A DNA stretch of 64,000 bases from Camellia lanceoleosa. Lineage: Eukaryota; Streptophyta; Magnoliopsida; Ericales; Theaceae. This document shows positions 23,215 to 33,089 of this stretch, piece by piece. Below the pieces are notes generated by a model. That model worked only from the letters and a program-made list of their open reading frames with translations, ran no database searches and was not told the origin of the DNA. Position numbers and translations under genes: made by a program. Numbering within the stretch: position 1 is the stretch's first letter; every line of letters starts with the position of its first letter. The stretch is taken from contig CM045761.1 in assembly GCA_025200525.1 (NCBI GenBank), positions 80,381,551-80,445,550 on the forward strand. Direction: 5' to 3'.

Positions 23215-24012
23215 CAGTTTTAAACAAGGCCAAACAGTGAACACAAATAGGACTAAGCTAGCATGCAAAAATGGCCCCGTAAGAGAGATAATGAAGCAAG
23301 TAGCAGCTTCTGGCCCTAAATGGCCAAGAGCCCTTCAACAAAGTTTAATAGGGGCTCAAAATGAAGCACTTTACAGTTTACAATGAGCCACGAAAACAAA
23401 CACAAGTATTGCTAAACTATTATGCAAGAAATGGGCCAAAAGGGAGACAAAGAAGCAAGTGATGGTTTCTGGCCTCAAATAGAGGAGGGTCCTTCAACAA
23501 AGTTGAAGAGGGGCCCAAAAAATGGTGTTTTACAGTTAGTGACCAAACCCAAAACAGTACACATGCAAGCTTAAAATATTATGCAAAATAAGGCCTAAAA
23601 AGAGGTTTAAACACAAAGAGCAAAAAGGGAGCTTCAAACAGCAAAAGTCCCTTGATCAAACATAAAGGGGGGGGGTCAAAATAATGCTATTTATAGTTCG
23701 GACCAGAGCCCAAAAATACAAGCACAAGGGGCTAACAAAACATGCAAAAATAAGGCCAAAAGAGGGATAAAGAATCAAGTGGAAAAAGGAAGCCTCAAAG
23801 AGTGAAGAACCCTTCAACAATGTTGAAGAAGGGCTCAAAATAAGCCACTTTTCATTTTATAACCAAGCTCAAAACATTTTACAAATAGGCCTAAAATACT
23901 ATGCAAGAAAGAGGCATACAAGAGAGGTAAAGAAGCAAGTGGTAGCTAGAGACCTTAAACATGGAAGGACCCTAAAACAAACATGAAAAATACCTCAAAA
24001 TAATGCTATTTT
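23215..24012. repeat. Five-unit 160-bp tandem repeat within the left LTR of B
   Basis: Unit starts (CAGTT-like after a TTTTA/C stretch) fall at 23,215, 23,374, 23,533, 23,694, 23,853 and 24,013. Each unit then has AAGCCCAAAA-like, ATGCAAAAATA-GGCC, AAAGAAGCAAGTG and CCCTTCAACAAAGTTGAA-like blocks. The units have drifted from one another, but each is close to its counterpart in the other LTR (35,258-36,053), so the array existed before this insertion. Confidence 0.85.
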
Positions 24013-24328
24013 CAGTTAGGGTCAGAGCCCAAAAATGTAAGCAAGTATGGCTTAGAAAGCATGCAAAAGAAGCTTAGAAAGAGGGAAAGTATGGCACACC
24101 CTTGTATACCAAACTTCAACAGCCTCTTGGCTTGAGAAAAAGTGCTCCTTGCCTCTGGAAAACCAGCTCCAAGTGTTGGAAAGGATGGTGGGGAGGTGGT
24201 GCTATGTGGTGGTGTAGAAAGGAGCCAAGAACAAAAGGGTTTTGATGGTTGGAATATAGAGAGAGAAATTAAATATAGGAGGCTTAGACAAAATTTTCTA
24301 ACCCTTAAAACTGAAGGGGATGGGCTGG

Positions 24329-24335
24329 TTTTATA
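24329..24335 (-). promoter_or_regulatory. Predicted TATA box of B, left LTR
   Basis: The minus strand reads GCCTATAAAACCAGC here. The same word occurs in the right LTR at 36,370-36,376. If used, U3 is about 1.15 kb and the transcribed R-U5 part about 3.3 kb. Confidence 0.5.
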
Positions 24336-24520
24336 GGCAAAGGAGTGGAGAAAATGGGGGAAAAATGGGGGGGGAGATTCAAATTCAATTTTCCCCTCCA
24401 AAAGGCCAAACCCTCGGACATGGGTGAAGTGCAGAACAAAATACATGGCTGGAATGCACTTGGGACAAGGATCATGGCCGGCCAGCTCAAAAGGGCAAAA
24501 AAGGTCATCCACCTAGTAAG

Positions 24521-24556
24521 TGGCCGGCCGGCCAAAAAAAGGTGGCCGGCCGGCCA
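24521..24556. promoter_or_regulatory. Twin 14-bp palindromes TGGCCGGCCGGCCA, left LTR
   Basis: Perfect palindromes at 24,521-24,534 and 24,543-24,556 start 22 bp apart. They lie about 190-220 bp upstream of the predicted minus-strand TATA box. The right LTR keeps both (36,562-36,575 and 36,584-36,597), although the linker between them has changed. They could bind a protein dimer; that is inference. Confidence 0.5.
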
Positions 24557-25494
24557 GGTCAAAGGGGTAAAGTGGCCGACCACCTCCTAGGATGAGGCCC
24601 CAGAAGTTAGCTTTCCAATGTCGCAAACCTTGCATCAAAATTTCTCCTGTGGAAAAAGTTATGCCAGTTTCCGTGAAGCCGCGCAGATTCGGTCCAACCG
24701 GACTTCAACCAACCATATCTGCTCCCCCCGGACCTGGACTTAGGATATTCTTGAGTGAAAAATAAAGCCCCGGAAGTAAGCTTTCCAATGGTGGTGGCCT
24801 CATATCTTAATTCCTCTTGTGCAAAGAGTTATGCCCATTTCGGTGAAGCCGTGCAGATTTTTCTCCTTCCCGGATTCATACTGAACCACTTTGGACTCAA
24901 AAAAAGTTGGATTTTCAGAAAAATTCTGGCCTTCCACCCTTCTACAAGCTTTCTAACAATGAAAATAAGGTCCCTGCCAAAAATGGACCAAGACAGATGC
25001 AAAACGAAGGTTCGGGGGCCAAAACACGTAGTTCGGGGCCCCGAAAACAGGCTGTTAGGCACCGGAAGTGGTGTTCGACCACGAAGTTGGTCTCTCGGAC
25101 CACAGTGTCCCTCAAAAGGGAGGAAATAAGGTATGTGCCAAAAACCAGAGCAAACGGAGGTGGTTAAGCGGTCCCAAACCGAGGCACACGGCCAACGGCT
25201 CCGAAAAACCAGAAACCGGACTCCAAATGGGCAAAATGGCCTACGACCACGAAACGTAGCCTACGGCCACTAAGAGATGATCTACGAGACCTCACCCTCC
25301 CTTCAGGAAGATAAAACAGAGAAAACAAAGCCTAGTTCGCAAACCGAGGCAAGGCATGAAAGAGTCCAGAAGTTCAGAGGCAAGTCTCGCAGCCGAGACT
25401 CTGAAACCTTTGAACGAGCATGATATGCAACATCACCAAGCGCTCAATCGGTGACGTCTGAGTCTTAAGGTCGGTCAAAAATGAGGTGTCTACA

Positions 25495-25508
25495 GTTGCC
25501 CCCCTTTG
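25495..25508 (-). promoter_or_regulatory. Element B polypurine tract
   Basis: On the minus strand CAAAGGGGGGCAAC lies directly before the LTR start TGTAGACACC. This is where plus-strand DNA synthesis would be primed, and it confirms the element's orientation. Confidence 0.8.
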
Positions 25509-25720
25509 ACAGAACTCGAAAGTCATAAGTGACGGGAGTGAATGTCAAAGCTCAGAGACAACCCATTTTTGACAAAGCCGAAGACTTAGACAAGCAAACG
25601 AAGTATAGATAAATAAATGGTTGTGCCCGTAGGCTAACTACGTATACTTTTGTAAGGAATCAAATCAGCGTAGTTCAGGGGCAGGATGCAAAATGATATG
25701 CAGAAAAGATTTTGATAATT

Positions 25721-25825
25721 GGACTTATACGCTACGCGAAGCCGGTCTGAAAGTTGGACTTATACGCTACGCGAAGCCGGTTTGAAAGTTGGACTTATAC
25801 GCTACGCGAAGCCGGTTTGAAAATT
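25721..25825. repeat. Three-copy 35-bp tandem repeat
   Basis: Units starting at 25,721, 25,756 and 25,791 read GGACTTATACGCTACGCG followed by AAGCCGG and TTTGAAAG-type sequence. They are almost identical to each other. Confidence 0.9.
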
Positions 25826-26560
25826 GAGGACTCATATAATGCACTGCAATGTAGTGGCTAAGATGCAATGTAATAGCTAAGAGGTAAAGGTACCTTACAG
25901 GGGCAATTGGCAATGACTTACCTCGGCAATGTCCTACCTCATGCTGATGTGGGAATCTTCCTCTTCTTCTCAGTTGAACCACAGGTACTACTTTTCTCCC
26001 TGACTATGGTTGCAGCTTTCCCTATTCTCCAACAGGGTGACAGACTAGGTTGGATCAGTATCCAGAATTGAGATGCATACAGATGCTATCTCAATCTATG
26101 GGGCTGCCATACAGATTTCAAGCCGAGGATATACCCCTGGGTATTTAAACCAGACTTTAGTCTCGGAAATCCGGAACCTTTGTGTTCTAGGCATGAGCCA
26201 TTCGAAATCTAGTTTCCACCGTCTCAGTTGGTCTCCTAGGAACTCACCGCTAACACAGGCAGGTGGCTATACCAGACCACCGGAAGTCGTTCGGCCATGA
26301 CAAACACCAAAGGAATTGCACCTTTAGAGGATTTAAGGTCTCCTAGACCGGGTAATAAAACAAACATGATGCCATGGATGTAATAGATGTGATGCAATAG
26401 ATAATAGATGCGATGCAACAGAGAGTACAATAGATGCAAAATGGTGACATACTCCAACCACGCTGGACTCGTGAGTGGAGGAAGAACAAAGAAAATTAAT
26501 CAGGAGCGCGTTCCACGCGACCTAAGATAAATTCTAGACACGCTGAAATCGTGTGAGGAA

Positions 26561-27124
26561 GGGGACAAAGAGAGAAACATAGGGACTTATCCTAGTGTTT
26601 CGGAATAGTGTGAGCATTGGAACGTATTCCGAACACTTTTAACCGAAGAGGGAGAAACATAGGGACGTATCCCAGCGTTTCAGAATGGTGTGAGCATTGG
26701 AACGTATTCTGAATGCTTTTAACCAAAGAGGGAGAAACCTAGGGACGTATCCCGGCGTTTCAGAATGGTGTGAGCATTGGAACGTATTCCGAACGCTTTT
26801 AACCAAAGAGGGAGAAACCTGGGGACGTATCCCGGCATTTCAGAATGGTGTGAGCATTGGAACGTATTCCGAATGCTTTTAACCAAAGAGGGAGAAACCT
26901 AGGGACGTATCCCGGTGTTTCGGAATGGTGTGAGCATTGGAACGTATTCCGAACGCTTTTAACCGATGAGGGAGAAACATAGGGACGTATCCCGGCGTTT
27001 CAAAATGGTGTAAGCATTGGAACGTATTCCGAACGTTTTTAACCGAAGAGGGAGAAACATAGGGACGTATCCCGGCGTTTCAGAATGGTGTGAGCATTGA
27101 AACATATTCCGAACGCTTTTAACC
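26561..27124. repeat. Seven-copy 80-bp tandem array in element B
   Basis: The AACC(A/G)AAGAG word recurs at exact 80-bp steps: 26,641, 26,721, 26,801, 26,881, 26,961, 27,041 and 27,121. A less similar first unit begins near 26,561. Each unit includes the near-palindrome GGAACGTATTCC. The copies differ at few positions, so the array is more uniform than its surroundings. It lies in the 3' non-coding part of B. Confidence 0.92.
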
Positions 27125-27174
27125 AAAGGAGGTCTAACCCGTCGCACGCGCGAGGAGAAAGAAAGATAATTGCA

Positions 27175-27440
27175 AGTGAAAAGGTGCATAACAATGCAAG
27201 TAATGAGCATAACAATGCTAGATAGATGTGCATAATCAATGCAATGAATGAGCATAACAATGCTAGTGAAGTGGATGCATAACAATGCAATTGGAACGTG
27301 CATCACAATGCAAGTGAAGTGGGTGCATAACAATGCAGGTGGAAGTGCATCGCAATGCAAGCGAAATGGGTGCATAACAATGCAAGTAAAGAGTGTTTAT
27401 GACGATGCAATATAGGTGCACAAGGCAGTGCGAGTGAGGT
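27175..27440. repeat. GCATAACAATGCAA-type short tandem repeats
   Basis: About ten copies of GTGCAT(A/C)(A/G)CAATGCAA, separated by short GTGAAGTGG-like spacers, follow the 80-bp array. Confidence 0.8.
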
Positions 27441-28259
27441 GCACAAGAGAAGTGCAATAAAACGCACTTTCTATGCGAGTATGGGGGCATTTTCTATGCA
27501 ACATGGAAAGCATATTCTATGCGATATTGAAGACAAGCATATTCTATGCAGAACCGAAAGCAAGCATATTCTATGCATGAATCATAACGATACGCGACAC
27601 GCATGCAACAAAAGTGTATATGAAAGTTCACATGCTATGCAATAGAGGGGCATCAAACATGTACTCTGGTGCCTCCGATTTACCTCTCAGAAGACTTGGC
27701 AACACGCTCAGCTCAAAAAGGGACACCCTGTCTATATTGGTGAGAGATAACATCTGTAGTTGCTTTAATCGCTATTCTGACTTGAAGCAGGCTTAAGCTT
27801 GGGGTCGAGATACACTCATACTCTAGAGAAATGGCGAGGCTTGAAAAGGTATATCCGGAATACAATCACGGAATTTTCTGAAGTTGAAGCACACTCAGAT
27901 GCTTCCATTTTTCCTCTTTTCTTTTGCTTTGCAGTCCGGAACCCATGTAGCTTCAAATAGGTCTTGGTTTTACTGTTCTCACATGACCTGGGTTGAACCG
28001 TGCAGTTTTATGAAAGAACGAAACTTGTTTTGCACAAACGTGAAGAATGGCACAGCACTTTGAGCACAAAACGATTTTATTTTTGAAATTGAGATATGAG
28101 TTTTCGACCAGGTATTGGGCCTACGACTGAACACAGCAAAATGACTCAACAAGGAAATAAAAGGCACACAACCTAGACACATCGAGTAACACTCGAAACG
28201 ACTCAAAACAAGAATCGAGATAAAACAAAAAGACACGACACTCAGACGTGCACAGGGAG
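27441..28259. other. Element B non-coding interior
   Basis: This contains four GCATATTCTATGC-like words (about 27,489-27,580). It also holds sequence matching element C at about 52,240-52,560, for example the GTAGCTTCAAATAGGTC word. No gene is seen. Confidence 0.6.
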
Positions 28260-28818
28260 CCTGTTTCACCGGGTAGTGTTTCCCACCCTTTCTCATTTGT
28301 GATTCTCACATCACTCGACCCTCAGGCTCTGTTTTTCTAGAAAAAAAAAAGCCCTTTTCCTCACTTTTTCTCTCAGCGCACATCTCTCTATTCTTTAATC
28401 TCTCATTTTTTATTCCTCCCCTGGGTGGTCAATGGATAAACAGAAAGTTGCTAGCTCTTGCCCCCAAGCACTCAGCTAGGTTCTTCTTCTTCTGCACGCA
28501 GCTAGTGAGTTTCTCCCACAGAGGGGCTGTGCTACAACTGGGTGTGTAGCAAATTTGCAGCTGACATCAGTTGACGATGCTCTGCTGGGGAGTTTAGATG
28601 TGATCAGATCTGTCCAGATGAAGGAGTGGAATATCTTGATCCATTCCAATTCGTGCTTCGCACTTGGCTCGATACCTCGCTACTTGGAGGATGAGAGAGC
28701 TTTCAGCCATTTGCAATTAGCTTCAGTGGTGCCCTTTTCTGGCGAATATGGTGCCCTTCTTGGTAAGTGTGTTGATAATGAGGGAAAGACAGAACACCTG
28801 ACTCAACTGTGCCCCTAG
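28260..28818 (+). pseudogene. Remnant of an antisense ORF in element B
   Basis: The plus strand aligns in blocks with the antisense ORF of element C. The CT-rich intron end and the following exon (C: 53,480-53,690) match B 28,280-28,460. The AGATGAGGAGGTTGAATA-like block of C (53,880-54,010) matches B 28,610-28,750. The main exon of C (52,820-53,452) has no counterpart here. The splice-acceptor AG is also changed (CCCCTG at 28,421). What is left is an open tail ending at 28,818, not a usable gene. Confidence 0.55.
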
Positions 28819-29500
28819 TTCATCATTTTGACCATTTTTTTTTTTGTTTTCTAATAAAATAATTTTGACCAAAATGAGAGTTAGATTAACATGCTTGTTC
28901 AATTTTCTGATTTAAAGTTATGCAAGTCAGGCTATGAGCACTGAAAATTTTCCTTTTTGGGTCCAAGAAATGGTCCAGTTTTGAAAAATGAAATAATTTT
29001 CGAGAAATTAGTCAACCTCCGTAAAAATTCTCAAAAACTATTTTTGCAAACGGCCACTGCTCAACGAGCACGAAACCTACTCTTGAGATACACAACCTCG
29101 GACCCATAGCAATGGAAAATTGCCCCTTGTCTGAAGGACACTGCATGGCAACGAAAAGTTGCCCCTTGTTTGAACGGCACCGCAGCGCATTGAATGGCAA
29201 CGGAAAGTTGTCCCTTGTTTGAACGGCACTGCTGCGCATTTGTAGTCAGTCCTCAGAGCGACGAACACAACCAGACTCTCTGTTATAGAGAAGGCAAAGA
29301 TAATCAAAACCATTACATGGACACAATTGATTTGGAAGTGTTTATGGCTGGACTTCATAATGAAGTTGCCTACGTATCCCAAAGATGGGAATCAAGCCTC
29401 ACGTAGTTCGGGGTTAAGGTACACTCGGGTATTTAACCTCTCCTTTTTAGGCTCTAACTTTTGCCAAGGCGCCCATTGCAGGTTTTCAACCTTGCGAGCT
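28819..29500. other. Element B non-coding interior
   Basis: It holds a duplicated GGCAACG(A/G)AAAGTTG(C/T)CCCTTGT segment (about 29,140-29,230; roughly 55-bp steps, three degenerate copies). It also holds sequence shared with element C near 54,180-54,660. No gene is seen. Confidence 0.55.
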
Positions 29501-29507
29501 TTGTTTT

Positions 29508-29645
29508 TCTTTTCTTTTCATTCTTTTCTTTTCATTTTCATTTCTTTTCTTCTTTTTCCCTTTTTTCTTTTTCTTCATTTCTTTTTTTTTTCATTCTTCT
29601 CTTTTCTTCTTTTTTCTTTTTTTTTGCTTTTTGTATATATTTTTC
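29508..29645. repeat. Long polypyrimidine tract (polypurine on the element's sense strand)
   Basis: About 140 bases are almost only T and C. They lie between two diverged copies of CTCTAACTTTTGCC (about 29,451 and 29,650). Element C has the same two boundary words (54,650 and 54,730) with only a short T/C-rich stretch between them. Confidence 0.85.
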
Positions 29646-30060
29646 TTGCTCTAACTTTTGCCTGGGTCACCCTTCCAGGTTTTCGGCCCAGGGAGCCTCT
29701 CAAAGGGTAAAAGTGTAGCTTGGTCCATGCCAAATGGTTGTAAGGTTTTGAGGCCATCCGTATCTAGGAGAGTGGCTGTTGATTTGCAAGAGGACTCATC
29801 TTCGGCTCTTCGAGCACATCTGACATCTTTGCCCCTAGTTCGAAAGGTACTTCTGTTCTAGCTTTGCAAGCTTCTTCTAATCTTCTGATCTTCTTGATCC
29901 GACTTTCCTGGCCTCTTGTTCGAGGGCTGCTTCAAATCTGGCCACACAGGCCTCACATTATAGTTGACCGTTGAACATTCTAAATCCCAATTCAGGGTTT
30001 GAAAGTGAGGGGTCGAGTCTCGAGGCTGAGAGCGATCCTAAGCTGTAAAATCTCAAGAGC
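29646..30060 (-). other. Element B sequence after the lost pol
   Basis: It aligns with the sequence just 3' of integrase in element C (54,760-54,850; the CCATG-TAA-GGCTGT and GGCCATC words). It marks the downstream edge of the pol deletion. Confidence 0.5.
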
Positions 30061-30330
30061 GATTCTACACAAGTCTTCGTAGGACCGCACAAAACATTTT
30101 TTGAAAGTTTTTAAGAAAGTGACAAATCGCTCGTGCTGAAGACAGTGTAGAACCAATCTGGATCAAGCCAGGATCCTTCCCAGTACTCACACTAACAAGC
30201 ATGACTTCATTCATTAAGGGCTTAACACGCCTCTCTTTCTCTCAATTGATCAAAATTTTGCAAAACCCGAGAAATTTCTTCCTCTTCATTTTCACCGCAG
30301 TGTTCAAAAAGCTTTTGGAAAACTTAGGTC
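30060..30330 (-). pseudogene. Stub of pol: segment just before the RT core
   Basis: On the minus strand this matches the stretch of element C at about 57,930-58,120. That stretch encodes the linker before RT, with words like KDPCLVQI and TLSSEKRERLIALLKDF. In B the match stops near 30,060, before the AWSY-DM-GIDP motif, and the sequence jumps to post-integrase DNA. So about 3.2 kb of pol is missing compared with C. Confidence 0.6.
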
Positions 30331-30828
30331 GATGCAATGAATTCAAGGCACAGAAAAGACACAGCTTCTAGTCAAATACTGTCATCTCATTTGGAATTTC
30401 TGGTACGACTGGCACACGGCAGAAGCAAACACAAAAGCATGAAAAACCACTGTTGTTCATTCAAATCTGTTGGCGTTACTGGCTCCAAGGCAGAAATAGA
30501 CTCAAAACAAAACGAAAAGACAAACACAAAAACAAAATGGTGACGCCCGAGGTAACACCCCCCCGGAATCACCCAACTCCTATACAACAGGACTGACTCT
30601 ATTCAGCAAGACAGACCAAAAACAAAAGAGACTAACTCAAAACAAAAAGACAGGCTCAAAAACAAAACAATAAGACTGACCCAATACCTAAGTCAGAATG
30701 TACAAAAACCAACATTCACAAACGCTCAAAACAGTGCGTGCCATACACCATATCTGAAATAAACTGAACACCACCCGCAGGTGGTTTATCCCTCGATCAC
30801 ATCACGTTATCCCCCACAAGTTCATTGA
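30331..30828 (-). other. Element B region between gag and the pol stub
   Basis: This is A+C-rich with repeated CAAAA words and no recognised protease. It corresponds in position to the gag-RT gap of element C, which holds the protease there, so the protease-coding region is also missing. Confidence 0.5.
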
Positions 30829-32223
30829 TCAAGTGCCAATAGACTTTGCAGGACCTGGTGAGGGAATGACCCCGTTGTCAATCAAATTTTGTATCTCGTG
30901 GCAAAGACGGACGCAACTGTCGGTGTCATGACCGGTTTGTTGATGGAAAGCACAGTACTTAGTCGGGTCATGCTTTGGAGGGAGAGGATCGGGTAGAGGC
31001 CGTTGCTCTAATGGTTTCAGATGTCCTTTCCTGAGTAGTACCCCCAGGGCTTTAGACAAAGACATATAGAGTGGGTTGAAAACCCTCTTGCCTCGGGGTA
31101 GATAGTATGAAGTTCGGGGGTTTGAAGTGGATGCACCAACAAAGGGGGTGGCTGCTCTTGGTGTGGTGGTGGCGACCATGCCCACTTCGGAAGATCTTGC
31201 AGCTGCGTCACCGCTGGTGGTCGCATTCGAACTGCGGGTAAACGCCCTCTTAGGCTGCTCCTTCTCCTGGTCAATGAGGCCCTGCTTCATAGCGTCCTCG
31301 ATCTGTACTCCCATCTCATGCAAATCTGAAAAGGTAGGGAAGGGAAACACGATCATTTTCTGCATTAGTCTGGGCTAGAGGTTGCGCACAACCATCCGTA
31401 TCTGATCCTTATCCGTTGGCCTAATGGTTATCATTGAGGCCTTGGCCCTCCAGCGGGCCACGAATTCTGAGAAGCTCTCCTTAGGCTCCTGCCTCGTCGT
31501 CTCAAGATCACGGGTTGTAATCTCGATTTGGGTATTGTATGAATATTGTGCGATGAAGGCCTCGGCCATCTCCTCCCAGCTTCGTTTCACTGAATCCTCC
31601 AATTTGGCGTACCAGATGGCCGCAACACCGGCGAGGTCTGCCAAAAAGGAGAGCTTCGTAATCTTGTCAAGCCCATCGGGCAGAACATCTGAAACAAACT
31701 CAAGTGGACCATGGGATCTCGACCCGTCAAAAGCGGTCGATGTGAGGCATCTTGAACTCGGCAGTTGTCACAATGGCTAGTCGATGTACCCGTCCTCAAT
31801 GTCCGGGATGGATTTTACCCCCTGGGATTTCTTGAACAACTTCTCAAGCTTGCTCAATTTCAATGCTGTAGGGTCGACCTCAGTCTCGAAGGGTGAGTCC
31901 AGTAGTTTGGTAGGTGTTTTGGATAGCTGTGGTAAGATCGGGGGCGGAGCTGCCCCTGTAGGAATGTCTGTACCCTCCTGGGTATTCTGAACATTCGTCG
32001 TTTCCCTGGGTGCGAGACCTCCTGTTGGAGGAGGAACTTGTTGGGAAGCAGATGCGCCGCTTTGCTGTTGCAACCTGGTGATGAGCTCAGCCTGCTGAGC
32101 CATGATTGCAGCCTGCTGCTTGGAAAATTCCGCTTGGCGGACAGCATCTTGCTGCATGAGTTTCATACTTTCTTGCATCTGACGCATCATTGCCTCCATC
32201 CCTGACGTGTTCTCCTGATCCAT
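30829..32223 (-). pseudogene. Element B gag
   Basis: The start is MDQENTSGMEAMMRQMQ at 32,223. A glutamine-rich coiled coil follows (QAEFSKQQAAIMAQQ), then a proline-rich linker. The capsid-like core is near 31,740-31,375 (EFKMPHID, IWYAKLEDSVKRSWEEM, EPKESFSEFVARWRAKA). The C-terminal part (31,365-30,829) has a CX2HX4HX4C zinc-knuckle-like motif (YCAFHQQTGHDTDSC) with all ligands present. The first, third and fourth blocks share one frame. Stops near 31,775 and 31,372 and two frame changes near 31,740-31,620 break it. Its closest relative in the window is the gag of element C. Confidence 0.85.
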
Positions 32224-33068
32224 CTAACTGACTGGTATCTATCCTCGCGAGAAACCGAGAACTCACCGACTTCACTTCAAGGGTGGATAAGGGCTCTTGA
32301 TCTAATCGGTGATTTGTGCTTGGATCGCCCTTTTGCCTTCTAGCAAAGGAACACCGATGGCCCTTGAATGAATCTCGACGACAAAGTCTATCGGCAAGTT
32401 CGATGAACCTCGGGGATATCAGACCTTACGAAGCTATGGTTCGGGACTACCTAGCAAAAGAAAGCAGATAGCACCTCACCAACTTCACCAAAACAAATCT
32501 GAGCATAGTAGGATGATCGTGCCCTCTCTCAAAATTCTGCCTCAAATCTGATACCCTCGGGTAAAACTAAACCCCAAAATATTGAACTGGTGCCCGCAGG
32601 CCTGATGCCCAAACCTGCAAACTGATACATGCATTCATGTAGAGACGCACTCTAAAAGCACATAACAAGCAAGTGAGAGCCAAAACACCCCTATGTTGGG
32701 GTAGGGTTTCCCTGTCCTATTTTGTCAAGAGCTAGGGTTTCACTACCCACGCAGCAGTTTCAAACAACCTATATTGGGTAAGCAACCTGTCCTAATTTGG
32801 AATGGTCACTACGGGTTTCGATATGCACTAGGTCGAATGGTCAAAAGGGTGCCCCAGTGAAACCGGGGTTTGTGTTCCCATACTGGCAGAGCCCGTAACC
32901 GGTTAGCCTTATGGTCATGCCTTGACAAGACAAGCCTCCGGCAAACCGTTCAGGAATAGCAGATAGCAAACACGGTGTCCTAGGCGCACCAATGCAAATG
33001 CAATGCAAAGAAACACACAAGTGTAGTCAAAACCAGATATCATGAGTTCGAGTCAAGTTCTCTAAATC
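32224..33068 (-). other. Element B leader between primer site and gag
   Basis: This is about 0.85 kb of untranslated leader. The block 32,671-32,900 (GAGAGCCAAAACACCCCTAT ... GTCGAATGGTCAAAAGGG on the plus strand) is clearly shared with element C at 62,656-62,845. That makes it the best evidence, besides gag, that B and C are related. No gene is seen. Confidence 0.7.
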
Positions 33069-33089
33069 CCCAGCAGAGTCGCCAGAAAC
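33069..33089 (-). promoter_or_regulatory. Element B primer-binding site (Arg-tRNA type)
   Basis: Immediately after the LTR end, the minus strand reads GTTTCTGGCGACTCTGCTGG. TGGCGACTC-type sites complementary to an Arg tRNA are used by Ogre elements. Confidence 0.8.

Larger units (their letters stand above)
21040..25494 (-). repeat. Element B 3' LTR (left in window), 4455 bp
   Basis: It pairs with 33,090-37,536 along its full length. In the 66 bp from 21,184, four differences separate the two copies, mostly transitions, so the insertion is not very recent. It contains a five-unit 160-bp repeat, a minus-strand TATA box and two GC palindromes. Open frames inside it are not conserved coding sequence. 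Confidence 0.93.

Noticed and set aside
24012..24512. 166-codon minus-strand open frame, with a similar 168-codon frame at 36,173-36,679
   Set aside because: Both are inside B's LTRs across the predicted promoter. The two copies end differently and show no domain, so they look like chance frames in repeated DNA.
26959..27375. 138-codon minus-strand frame across the 80-bp array and following repeats
   Set aside because: The repeats, not coding selection, keep it open. 80 is not a multiple of three, so the product changes frame in each unit.
29327..29710. 127-codon plus-strand frame rich in Phe and Ser, like a membrane protein
   Set aside because: The hydrophobic stretch comes from the polypyrimidine tract, not from a conserved gene.
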